A stretch of 10,229 nt of DNA from an uncultured Phycisphaerae bacterium. Its GTDB lineage: Bacteria > Planctomycetota > Phycisphaerae > Phycisphaerales > SM1A02. How positions within the stretch are numbered: position 1 is the stretch's first letter; each line of letters starts with the position of its first letter. Below the pieces are notes generated by a model. It saw nothing but the letters and a program-made list of their open reading frames with translations, searched no databases and was not told the origin of the DNA. This document shows, in pieces, positions 1 through 5,953 of the stretch. A program made the translations under genes and the position numbers. The stretch is taken from positions 1 through 10,229 of the forward strand of contig CALCOW010000178.1 of assembly GCA_937899935.1 (NCBI GenBank), read 5' to 3'.

Positions 1-1113
1 CCAACGCCTATTTTCTTTGAATCGGATCTTCGCTCAATGCATCCGAAACCAAATCCGGCTCTTGAAGTACAGGATGAAATTCTTCTTCACTTTGGAACGG
101 CACCTGGCGTTCTATTGGTTGAAGTAACCGCAGACAATGACACTGATCTTGTCTATCGCATTCATGAGATCACCACTTATCTCAGTACATCACAACTCAA
201 AGCTGTAGGTGTTAAAGAAGTGCTTGGCCTAGGTTCATTACTGCCGGACGAGAGGACTCTTGAACCAAAGACCATTCCAGAGACTGATGTCGATCAAGTT
301 GTTGCTGATTTTAAGCAGGCCGTGCGGAATTCTCCATTTGCGCCTGAGACCTTTGACGGATACATTTCTTATCTACAAACACTTCTGAATCCATCTAACT
401 CGCCCACCATTGCGGATCTCAACCAGTACCCAGAACTAGCAGATCGTTTTTTACCCACAAATCAAACAGGTGATCTATCACAAAGTCTTCTGGTCGTCCT
501 TGTTGATCGGATCTTAGAAAAGCGGGATGAACGTGATCTCATCATCACGAGTATTCAGGATGCGATCGACGAAGTCCCTGGGGCAACTCTGACTGGTGTT
601 TCTGTGTTGGGCTATGAAAGTGAGTTACTCGTTCGACGAGATCTGCTTGTACTTGTGCTCTTCGCCGCAGTCGCCGTCGGAATCTTCTTGTTATTTATGT
701 TCAGGCGAATCGATGATCTCTTCCTCTTACTCATTCCCGTTGGTTTTGGACTGACATTCGTGCTCATGACTATGAGCTTAACGAATACGGGCTTCAATCT
801 TATTAATTTACTAGCTATCCCACTCTTAATTGGGATCGGTGTTGACGACGGTATTTTTCTGATGAGCATTGATCGCGTACGAAGAAATCAAAAGAGCAAT
901 AAATCTGCTGAGACATACGCGGCAAGTTGCCATGCAATTACAATGACGACACTTACAACATCACTGGCTATTGGAGCCCTTGCATTTACAAGCGTTCCTG
1001 CAATTGCTGCATTGGGCTGGATGACTGCGATTGGTGTCTTTGGGTGTTTGATCGCAACAATTGGACTTCTCCTGCCAATTCTCTTGCTACGTGAATCCCG
1101 GTCACAAACTTAA
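1..1113 (+). CDS. MMPL/RND-family membrane exporter, C-terminal part (HpnN-like), 5' end outside window
   Basis: The reading frame is open from base 1, so the gene begins upstream and about 370 C-terminal residues are visible. The first residues (TPIFFESDL..., then a segment on Asn-Pro-rich ground) resemble the start of a periplasmic loop in hopanoid-type RND exporters. About 200 residues of periplasmic domain follow. Then come five hydrophobic segments at roughly residues 214-235, 240-260, 268-288, 313-330 and 336-362, which fit TM8-TM12 of the usual 12-TM RND plan. The segment around GIGVDDGIFLM (about residues 278-288) matches the family's TM motif carrying acidic proton-relay residues (VDSG in HpnN-like proteins). 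The family exports lipids or other hydrophobic molecules using the proton gradient. The specific lipid cannot be read from this fragment. The gene ends at TAA, 17 bp from the stop of a convergent glycosyltransferase gene, with no terminator hairpin between them. Confidence 0.85.
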   Translation, partial: PTPIFFESDLRSMHPKPNPALEVQDEILLHFGTAPGVLLVEVTADNDTDLVYRIHEITTYLSTSQLKAVGVKEVLGLGSLLPDERTLEPKTIPETDVDQVVADFKQAVRNSPFAPETFDGYISYLQTLLNPSNSPTIADLNQYPELADRFLPTNQTGDLSQSLLVVLVDRILEKRDERDLIITSIQDAIDEVPGATLTGVSVLGYESELLVRRDLLVLVLFAAVAVGIFLLFMFRRIDDLFLLLIPVGFGLTFVLMTMSLTNTGFNLINLLAIPLLIGIGVDDGIFLMSIDRVRRNQKSNKSAETYAASCHAITMTTLTTSLAIGALAFTSVPAIAALGWMTAIGVFGCLIATIGLLLPILLLRESRSQT

Positions 1114-1128
1114 ATCGCGAGCTTTCAA
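1114..1128. repeat. Copy 1 of an exact 15-bp dispersed repeat (ATCGCGAGCTTTCAA)
   Basis: It fills almost the whole 17-bp gap between the convergent stop codons of the MMPL exporter and the glycosyltransferase. It is identical to 5836-5850. It contains the palindrome TCGCGA. No function is known to me. Confidence 0.6.
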
Positions 1129-1130
1129 GA

Positions 1131-2414
1131 CTAAGAATGAACTGTCACCGAAGATGTTTGAACATCTCTTGCATATGGTATCCAAGCCATTAATCCATTG
1201 GCACAAGATCCAACGACGGCGCCGAGTAGACCACCAAGTAAAATCCCACCAATGAGCCATCGCAAAGCCACCGTAATGGTAAGCCCTGTAGGGGTCATGG
1301 CTACGCTCAAATCAGCCGGCAAAGGCACTAAGCCAAGCAGCAAAATATGCCCTATCCAAAAGGCCGCCATGTGTAATACAAGTCCAACAGGTGAGATCAG
1401 CACAAGCAGTCCAATACCAAGTGATAAAAAGCTGCCTGCATAGAGTCGTATTGCAAAATAAAGGCCCAGAACAATCTGTATGCCAAAGGCAGGAAGGCAT
1501 GCGGAAAAGACGCCAAGGCCAATCGAGCTGCCGACAACAGCGCGTTCGAGATGGCTTGTGCGTATCTGCAACCATAGAACATCGGGCCTTAACCAACAGG
1601 CAAGATTGGCCATGAGTTTTAAGATGCTGACATTTTGGCATTGTGACGCATGGGCGACGCGCCGAGGAGGCCATGGAATTAACCGACGAAAGAGTAGATA
1701 AATATGTACCAGTAGCGCATGTGTCCAATCACGTACAAACCGATAATGGCTCACGCCCTCATCTTTAGAGAAATAGCGGCAGTGAATAGGTACATCACGT
1801 ACGTTGATCCCTGCCCAGACCGATCGTGTTACTACTTCGATTTCGAAGGCAAAGCCACCTGCACGCGTATGTACGACATCAAACATAGCGAGTGGATAGG
1901 CTCGATAGCCACAGAGCGTGTCTGCAACTGTAGCCCCACATTCAACTCGTACTGCAAGATTCTGGAGCCGGCGCCCAATGCGACTTCGCGCCGGATAGTC
2001 ATCAGATAGATCATTCCTCTGACCAATAATGAAGTCCTTTGGGTGAGATTGAGCCGCTTCTACAAAATCGCCCACTTGTTCGGGCCAAAGTTGTCCATCA
2101 GAGTCGAGCGTAATAGCGTGCGTATACCCATTTGTCCTAGCAAAATGAAAGCCGGTCTTGAGTGCATTGGCTTTACCCTGATTCTGCTGGTGTGTGATCA
2201 CCGCACCACTGCTACCCCAATTGGCAAGCAATGATGGCGTCTCATCAGTCGATCCATCATCTACCACGATCACCGGTATATTGGCCGACTCGGTCCGCTT
2301 CACCACATCCATCAGCGTCCCGGCATTGTTATAAGTGGGTATGACCACTACGGGGCGAAACATCGTTTCCGACCGGTCTAACAGGGGCTGTTCTGCTTGA
2401 TGTTCTGAGCCCAT
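1131..2414 (-). CDS. Family 2 glycosyltransferase fused to C-terminal DUF2062 membrane domain
   Basis: The 427-residue protein has two parts. Residues about 19-240 form a GT-A fold family-2 transferase: PVVVIPTYNN near the start, VDDGSTD at 51-57 (nucleotide binding), LDSDGQ at 103-108 (the DxD metal site), GQRND at 131-135, DTLCGYRAYP at 165-174 and FEIEVV at 190-195. This resembles dolichyl-phosphate-mannose-synthase-like and prenyl-phosphate transferases. Residues about 285-410 match DUF2062, with SIGLGVFSACLPAFGIQ and three or four hydrophobic helices, so the enzyme is probably held on the inner face of the inner membrane. The natural substrate is unknown; a lipid or lipid-linked acceptor is likely by inference. 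ATG at 2414 is chosen because AGGGG lies 12 nt upstream. A second ATG at 2363, just before the catalytic domain, has a weaker site and cannot be excluded. The MMPL exporter converges on it, which fits an envelope-lipid role. Confidence 0.88.
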   Translation of the reverse strand: MGSEHQAEQPLLDRSETMFRPVVVIPTYNNAGTLMDVVKRTESANIPVIVVDDGSTDETPSLLANWGSSGAVITHQQNQGKANALKTGFHFARTNGYTHAITLDSDGQLWPEQVGDFVEAAQSHPKDFIIGQRNDLSDDYPARSRIGRRLQNLAVRVECGATVADTLCGYRAYPLAMFDVVHTRAGGFAFEIEVVTRSVWAGINVRDVPIHCRYFSKDEGVSHYRFVRDWTHALLVHIYLLFRRLIPWPPRRVAHASQCQNVSILKLMANLACWLRPDVLWLQIRTSHLERAVVGSSIGLGVFSACLPAFGIQIVLGLYFAIRLYAGSFLSLGIGLLVLISPVGLVLHMAAFWIGHILLLGLVPLPADLSVAMTPTGLTITVALRWLIGGILLGGLLGAVVGSCANGLMAWIPYARDVQTSSVTVHS

Positions 2415-2446
2415 ATTGTGACAGATCCCCTGTTGCCCAGGTCAGA

Positions 2447-2455
2447 ATTGTAGCA
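2447..2455 (-). promoter_or_regulatory. Extended -10 promoter candidate for the glycosyltransferase gene
   Basis: Read on the minus strand this is TGCTACAAT, an extended -10 (TGn plus a TATAAT-like hexamer), placed 33 bp before the ATG at 2414. No convincing -35 lies 16-18 bp upstream, which extended -10 promoters can tolerate. The assignment rests on the motif and position only. Confidence 0.4.
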
Positions 2456-2595
2456 TGTGGCCAAAATAGAAATACAGCTTCCTCAATTTGACTAAAAACC
2501 ATTACCTTTGATACCGATTCTCTCGTATAGCCATCAGGCGCACACAAACAGCCGATGCCGTAGAGACATCCTAATGCGGCACTAGCCGATCAAAC

Positions 2596-2615
2596 TGAGT
2601 TCTCAAAAGAACTCA
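2596..2615 (-). terminator. Perfect 8-bp stem-loop downstream of the lipoprotein gene, terminator-like
   Basis: The arms TGAGTTCT (2596-2603) and AGAACTCA (2608-2615) pair perfectly around a 4-nt loop. The hairpin lies 45 bp beyond the lipoprotein stop codon. On the minus strand the right arm is followed only by GTTTGATC, so the T-tract is short. It could be a weak intrinsic terminator for the lipoprotein gene or a protein-binding palindrome. The position favours the terminator reading. Confidence 0.4.
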
Positions 2616-2660
2616 ACGATCAAGGTCTAGAGTTACCAAGCAGGGAGAAACAGAATTCGC

Positions 2661-2867
2661 TTAGTTGCTGGAGCCGTCGCTACTGGCGCTGGTGTCCTTA
2701 CCACCGTTCTTTACCCCATCAGCAAACCGACTTGGGGAATTTACAAAGATAGTGCCAACGTCGGAAGCGCCTTGCGAAAGGTTATCTCGATGCTCTTCTG
2801 TACATCCAGTAGTGCAAACAAGAAATGCTCCCGCCGAGAGACAAATTATTGAGGCAATTGCACGCAT
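2661..2867 (-). CDS. Small predicted lipoprotein, 68 residues
   Basis: The start at 2867 is chosen over an upstream in-frame ATG (2981) because AAGGAG (2877-2882) sits 9 nt before it and the protein then begins with a clean export signal. MRAIASIICLSAGAFLVCTTGC has a short basic start, a hydrophobic core and a candidate lipidated cysteine at residue 22. The lipobox is imperfect, with Thr at -3 where Leu is usual and Gly at -1. The mature part (residues 22-68) is short, polar, and rich in Ser, Asp and Gly, ending in a low-complexity Ser/Asp tail (TSASSDGSSN). No known domain is recognised. It would be anchored in the inner or outer membrane facing the periplasm. The gene has its own promoter and a base-paired leader, and is divergent from the DUF418-like gene. 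Its function is unknown. Confidence 0.75.
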   Translation of the reverse strand: MRAIASIICLSAGAFLVCTTGCTEEHRDNLSQGASDVGTIFVNSPSRFADGVKNGGKDTSASSDGSSN

Positions 2868-2884
2868 GATCAGATTCTCCTTGG

Positions 2885-2937
2885 TGGACGGTCCATTATG
2901 CTGCAGTTCCACCTGGAACGTGCACTCCACCCGTCCA
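2885..2937 (-). promoter_or_regulatory. Nested stem-loop in the leader of the lipoprotein gene
   Basis: The outer arms TGGACGG (2885-2891) and CCGTCCA (2931-2937) pair perfectly over 7 bp. Inside, GTTCC (2906-2910) and GGAAC (2915-2919) pair around a 4-nt loop and are extended by TGCA (2902-2905) and TGCA (2921-2924) with one bulged base. The outer stem ends two nucleotides before AAGGAG, the ribosome binding site of the lipoprotein gene. It lies between that site and the predicted promoter, so it should be transcribed as 5' leader. The right arm is also half of a DNA palindrome (TGGAC-G-GTCCA, 2885-2895), so a repressor site is an alternative. It matches no riboswitch class I know. Confidence 0.5.
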
Positions 2938-2952
2938 TGGTTATTAGGGATT

Positions 2953-2981
2953 AGTATGGGCCGACAGTCGATTGCCGTCAA
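2953..2981 (-). promoter_or_regulatory. Sigma70-type promoter for the lipoprotein gene
   Basis: On the minus strand TTGACG (2976-2981) and CATACT (2953-2958) are separated by exactly 17 bp, close to the housekeeping consensus at both hexamers. The expected start near 2946 gives a leader of about 80 nt that contains the nested stem-loop at 2885-2937. Confidence 0.6.
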
Positions 2982-2998
2982 GCGTGACCATCAGGCAC

Positions 2999-3004
2999 TA
3001 TACT
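2999..3004 (+). promoter_or_regulatory. -10 element candidate for the DUF418-like gene
   Basis: TATACT differs from the -10 consensus at one position and sits 22 bp before the ATG at 3027. At 17 bp spacing its -35 would be 2976-2981 (CGTCAA), a poor match that is also the -35 of the opposite-facing lipoprotein promoter. The two promoters would then overlap. Confidence 0.4.
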
Positions 3005-3026
3005 GACCTGGAAAGCAAAATATCTG

Positions 3027-4175
3027 ATGCAAACCGACGATTCACCACAACCTAGAGCTAGTGATACCACAGAAATCATCGGTACACTTGAGCTACCGGG
3101 GTCTCAAAGCTCACGAATTCGAGGCTATGACGTTGCCCGCGGGCTTGCCTTTGTGGGCATGGTTCTAGTGAACTTTGAAATCGTGTTTAGTGCCGTTGGT
3201 GCGGATCAAAGTTTTTTTATGAAGATTTTTGCTGGCCGAGCCAGTGCGCTGTTTGTCATGCTCGCTGGTGTTGGTATCAGCCTGATGACCCGCGGTGCAA
3301 TACGCAAAGATCCTATTGGTGGTTTAAGGAAAACGCGCTGGATCTATATGAGACGCGCTGCCTTTCTTCTTGTCATCGGTTACGCCTGGCAACCACTATG
3401 GGAAGCAGACATTTTACACTACTACGCTTTCTATATCGGCATTGCAGCAATTTTCCTTATGGTCGATAGTGTAGCGCTATGGGCACTTGCGCTTCTTAGC
3501 GTAGCTATTTTTGGTTGCCTATTTTTATGGCTACCTTATACAGAAGGTTGGGATTTTAAGACATACTCGCACCCAAACTTCTGGACCTGGAGTGGTCAAG
3601 TCAAAAACCTTTTTTATAACGGATGGCATCCACTGTTTCCGTGGGTTTCTTTTGCGTTTATTGGGCTATGGGTCGGTCGACTCAACGCACGCCGGCTCAC
3701 TGTACAACTGAGTTTAATTGTCGGCGGAATCGTTCTGTGCGTTGCCGGTCCATTACTTTCCCTTTGGTTGACCCCTTCGGTCTCGTTCTTGGATGGAATG
3801 GATGGTTACTTTCGGGCAGCATTCTGGGGCACTGAATCAATCCCACCAGGTCCACTCTATGTTCTATCAGCAACTGGCTCATCTTTTGCCGTGATCGGTT
3901 TGTGTCTGCTTGTCGTACCATGGCTGAGACCATTGGCTACACCGCTTGTCCGGACCGGTCAAATGGCTCTTACGCTCTATCTCGCTCACGTACTTCTTGG
4001 TATTGGTCCATTTGTATCAGGCAACGAAGAGGCGGCCACAGTGAGCTGGCCGAGTTCAAGCATCTTGTGGTTTTGGATCGGTTTTTCGCTTGGATCAATC
4101 ATATTTGCCACCCTGTGGATGCAATGGTTCCGCCGAGGGCCTCTGGAATGGGTCATGAGAAAAATATGTGGTTGA
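3027..4175 (+). CDS. Polytopic membrane protein of the DUF1624/DUF418 (YeiB-like, acyltransferase-related) group
   Basis: This 382-residue protein has a polar N-terminus of about 30 residues, then about nine or ten hydrophobic segments. Family hallmarks are visible in order: RIRGYDVARGLAFVGMVLVNF (30-50), GRASALFVMLAGVGISLMTR (70-89), the segment WEADILHYYAFYIGIA (125-140), NGWHPLFPWVSFAFIGLWVGR (198-218), VRTGQMALTLYLAH (308-321) and the closing GPLEWVMR (371-378). The family is related to heparan-alpha-glucosaminide N-acetyltransferase and acyltransferase-3 proteins. Transfer of an acyl group across the inner membrane is therefore the likely chemistry, but substrates of bacterial DUF418 members are mostly unknown. 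The start ATG has only a weak GGAAAG about 12 nt upstream. The gene is divergent from the lipoprotein gene, and serA follows 83 bp downstream on the same strand. Confidence 0.8.
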   Translation: MQTDDSPQPRASDTTEIIGTLELPGSQSSRIRGYDVARGLAFVGMVLVNFEIVFSAVGADQSFFMKIFAGRASALFVMLAGVGISLMTRGAIRKDPIGGLRKTRWIYMRRAAFLLVIGYAWQPLWEADILHYYAFYIGIAAIFLMVDSVALWALALLSVAIFGCLFLWLPYTEGWDFKTYSHPNFWTWSGQVKNLFYNGWHPLFPWVSFAFIGLWVGRLNARRLTVQLSLIVGGIVLCVAGPLLSLWLTPSVSFLDGMDGYFRAAFWGTESIPPGPLYVLSATGSSFAVIGLCLLVVPWLRPLATPLVRTGQMALTLYLAHVLLGIGPFVSGNEEAATVSWPSSSILWFWIGFSLGSIIFATLWMQWFRRGPLEWVMRKICG

Positions 4176-4201
4176 ACTTAACCGCCTCAGATACGTAACA
4201 T
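4172..4201 (+). promoter_or_regulatory. Weak promoter candidate for serA
   Basis: TTGAAC (4172-4177) overlaps the end of the preceding gene and is followed, after 18 bp, by TAACAT (4196-4201). Each hexamer matches consensus at four of six positions. It would give a leader of about 50 nt. This is the best candidate in the 83-bp gap, and transcription from the preceding gene remains possible. Confidence 0.22.
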
Positions 4202-4245
4202 CCCCACTAGACTTCACGGCCGCCTCATCCCCCCAGAGGTATTAA

Positions 4246-4251
4246 AGGGAG
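4246..4251 (+). promoter_or_regulatory. Ribosome binding site that fixes the TTG start of serA
   Basis: AGGGAG lies 7 nt before TTG at 4259. The reading frame from this TTG aligns with the N-terminus of the E. coli enzyme, leaving about five fewer residues, which supports the non-ATG start. Confidence 0.7.
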
Positions 4252-4258
4252 AGTCATC

Positions 4259-5476
4259 TTGGCCCGCACGCCACCACCAGAAATTCTGCTGCTCGAAGAG
4301 ATCCATCCTGCAGCCGATGAAATACTCACTCAAGCTGGCTTGCGCGTTCGACGTGAAGCAAATGCTCTTGATATGACTTCGCTAAAAAAGCTCGCCGCTG
4401 ACACGGCTTTTCTGGGAATCCGATCAAAGACAACAATCGACGAAGATGCCGTCAAATCTCTCCCTGATTTACTTGGTATCGCTTGCTTCTGCATAGGGAC
4501 CAATCAGGTGGATTTGAAGACCGCCGGCCGCAACGGATCGGTTGTGTTTAACGCACCATTCTCAAACACTAGAAGTGTTGCCGAAATGACGATTGCAGAA
4601 GTCATCGCATTGCACCGCAGACTCTTTGACCGAAGTGCGCGAATCCACGCTGGGCATTGGTTCAAGTCGGCTCGTGATGCGCACGAAGTACGAGGCCGAA
4701 CACTTGGTATTGTTGGATATGGTCATATTGGTTCACAAGTCTCTGTTCTTGCAGAGTCATTGGGCATGAAAGTCGTTTATTACGATGTCGCTTCTAAAAT
4801 GCCACTTGGAAATGCTCAGCCATTGGACTCACTCAAGAAAGTTCTTGCCGTTTCCGATGTCGTAACGCTACATGTACCAGCAACACCTGCTACATCCGGC
4901 ATGATTGGAAAAAAAGAACTAGGTCAGATGAAGCCGGGGGCTATGATTATCAACAACGCCCGAGGAAGCATCATCGATATGCCCGCTTTGGCTGATGCTA
5001 TTAAGCATCAGTCTATTGGAGGGGCTGCTATTGACGTCTATCCCGAAGAACCACAAAGCAACGATGCGTCCTTTCACTGTCCTTTGGCGGGGTTGCCAAA
5101 TGTTGTTTTAACACCTCATATCGGTGGCAGCACTGAAGAAGCCCAAGAGAGTATTGCTCGAGATGTCGCTTTGAAAGTGGCTCGTTTTTTCAGCACAGGC
5201 ACAACGACCAGTGCTGTCAATGTGCCAGAAGTTGAGTTACCACTTCGTCGCGAAGACCAGCTACGAATTCTCCACTTTCACCACAATGTGCCCGGTGTCC
5301 TAAGCACCATCAATGGCACCTTGGCTGATCTTGGCGTCAACATCAACGCCGAGTATCTACAAAGCAATGCTGATGTGAGTTATGTCATTCTCGATGTCGA
5401 TGACTACGACGAGTCGGTGATACGCCAGAAACTCATAGAGATTCCTGAGACAATCCGGATAAGAATGCTTCGTTGA
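4259..5476 (+). CDS. serA: D-3-phosphoglycerate dehydrogenase, E. coli type with C-terminal ACT domain
   Basis: The enzyme oxidises 3-phosphoglycerate to 3-phosphohydroxypyruvate with NAD, the first committed step of serine synthesis, in the cytoplasm. The 405 residues compare with about 410 in E. coli SerA, and long stretches are recognisably the same (CFCIGTNQVDL 77-87, NAPFSNTRSVAE 98-109, TPHIGGSTEEAQE 285-297). The nucleotide-binding glycine motif GYGHIG is at 153-158. Catalytic Arg235, Glu264 and His287 correspond to E. coli Arg240, Glu269 and His292, and substrate-binding Arg55 to Arg60. Trp134 and Lys136 correspond to Trp139 and Lys141. The ACT domain keeps His341, Asn343 and Asn361, matching the E. 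coli serine-binding residues His344, Asn346 and Asn364, so feedback inhibition by serine is likely. No other serine genes are adjacent. The gene starts at TTG and converges on a small hypothetical gene 22 bp beyond its stop. Confidence 0.96.
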   Translation: MARTPPPEILLLEEIHPAADEILTQAGLRVRREANALDMTSLKKLAADTAFLGIRSKTTIDEDAVKSLPDLLGIACFCIGTNQVDLKTAGRNGSVVFNAPFSNTRSVAEMTIAEVIALHRRLFDRSARIHAGHWFKSARDAHEVRGRTLGIVGYGHIGSQVSVLAESLGMKVVYYDVASKMPLGNAQPLDSLKKVLAVSDVVTLHVPATPATSGMIGKKELGQMKPGAMIINNARGSIIDMPALADAIKHQSIGGAAIDVYPEEPQSNDASFHCPLAGLPNVVLTPHIGGSTEEAQESIARDVALKVARFFSTGTTTSAVNVPEVELPLRREDQLRILHFHHNVPGVLSTINGTLADLGVNINAEYLQSNADVSYVILDVDDYDESVIRQKLIEIPETIRIRMLR

Positions 5477-5498
5477 TCTATTGGTTTATTAAGGCGAT

Positions 5499-5816
5499 TT
5501 ACTCGATCATTCCATCTTGATCAAGTGTCACCTCACACACAAGACGATCGATTTCTGTCTCGCAGGAAAGCGGAAAGAGTAATCGAAAAGCAGTCGAGGC
5601 TATCGGGCTAAATGCAATCGGCTCGTTTGGGCCGTAGATATCACTAACATGCGATATTAACTCTGTGAGATCGTTGCTCACATTGATACACGTTAAGTCA
5701 TCTGCCGCGTAGAGGCCGTACTGCCCCAAGCCGACATAGTCGATGACAAAGCCATCTGCGGATTCGAGATCAAACATACCCACCTTTGCGATCTCCAAGA
5801 AGGTTGAAGCAGCCAT
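5499..5816 (-). CDS. Hypothetical acidic protein, 105 residues
   Basis: I do not recognise this protein. It is supported as a gene by a strong ribosome binding site (GGAGGG on the minus strand, 5822-5827, 5 nt before ATG) and by filling the gap between two genes. It has no signal peptide and no membrane segment, so it is probably cytosolic. It is clearly acidic (many Asp and Glu, few Lys and Arg). Visible features are GFVIDYVGLGQYGLYAADD (22-40), two cysteines (43 and 84) and a hydrophobic patch FRLLFPL (77-83). The alternating pattern suggests a small alpha/beta fold. It is the next gene downstream of the symporter-esterase operon, but a 137-bp gap with a large inverted repeat separates them. 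It may be co-transcribed by read-through or independently expressed. Confidence 0.7.
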   Translation of the reverse strand: MAASTFLEIAKVGMFDLESADGFVIDYVGLGQYGLYAADDLTCINVSNDLTELISHVSDIYGPNEPIAFSPIASTAFRLLFPLSCETEIDRLVCEVTLDQDGMIE

Positions 5817-5835
5817 TGTAGCCCTCCAAACTGCT

Positions 5836-5850
5836 ATCGCGAGCTTTCAA
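5836..5850. repeat. Copy 2 of an exact 15-bp dispersed repeat (ATCGCGAGCTTTCAA)
   Basis: The same 15 bases occur at 1114-1128 in the gap between the MMPL and glycosyltransferase genes. Both copies are intergenic and in the same orientation. Here the copy lies 20 bp upstream of the small hypothetical gene, in its presumed leader. Confidence 0.6.
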
Positions 5851-5861
5851 TTGATTAAGCA

Positions 5862-5918
5862 TTGATAGATCCGCGCAGCTTCTGCCTCTTTCCGATAATG
5901 AGGCAGATGTCTATCCAA
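5862..5918 (-). promoter_or_regulatory. Large two-part stem-loop between esterase operon and hypothetical gene
   Basis: The inner arms TCTGCCTC (5881-5888) and GAGGCAGA (5900-5907) pair perfectly over 8 bp around an 11-nt loop. The outer arms TTGATAGA (5862-5869) and TCTATCCAA (5910-5918) pair with one bulged base. An asymmetric internal loop lies between them. There is no T-tract on either strand, so this is not a standard intrinsic terminator. It lies 36 bp beyond the esterase stop and 46 bp before the next start. It could stabilise the 3' end of the operon mRNA or control the downstream gene. Confidence 0.45.
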
Positions 5919-5953
5919 TAATACGCATCAAGGTGTGGCGATATAGTGAAACT

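Noticed and set aside
612..869. 85-residue open frame on the minus strand
   Set aside because: It lies wholly inside the MMPL membrane region and its basic, Ser/Lys/Arg-rich product is what antisense reading of hydrophobic codons gives; no ribosome binding site.
2329..2547. 72-residue open frame on the minus strand upstream of the glycosyltransferase
   Set aside because: It overlaps the glycosyltransferase N-terminus out of frame, shows no domain or signal, and has no ribosome binding site.
2868..2981. Longer lipoprotein reading from the ATG at 2981
   Set aside because: It would bury the signal peptide behind 38 polar residues and run through the promoter and stem-loop; the start at 2867 has the better ribosome binding site.
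2665..3006. 113-residue open frame on the plus strand opposite the lipoprotein gene
   Set aside because: The minus-strand frame has a strong AAGGAG site, promoter and signal peptide; the plus-strand product has no recognisable feature.
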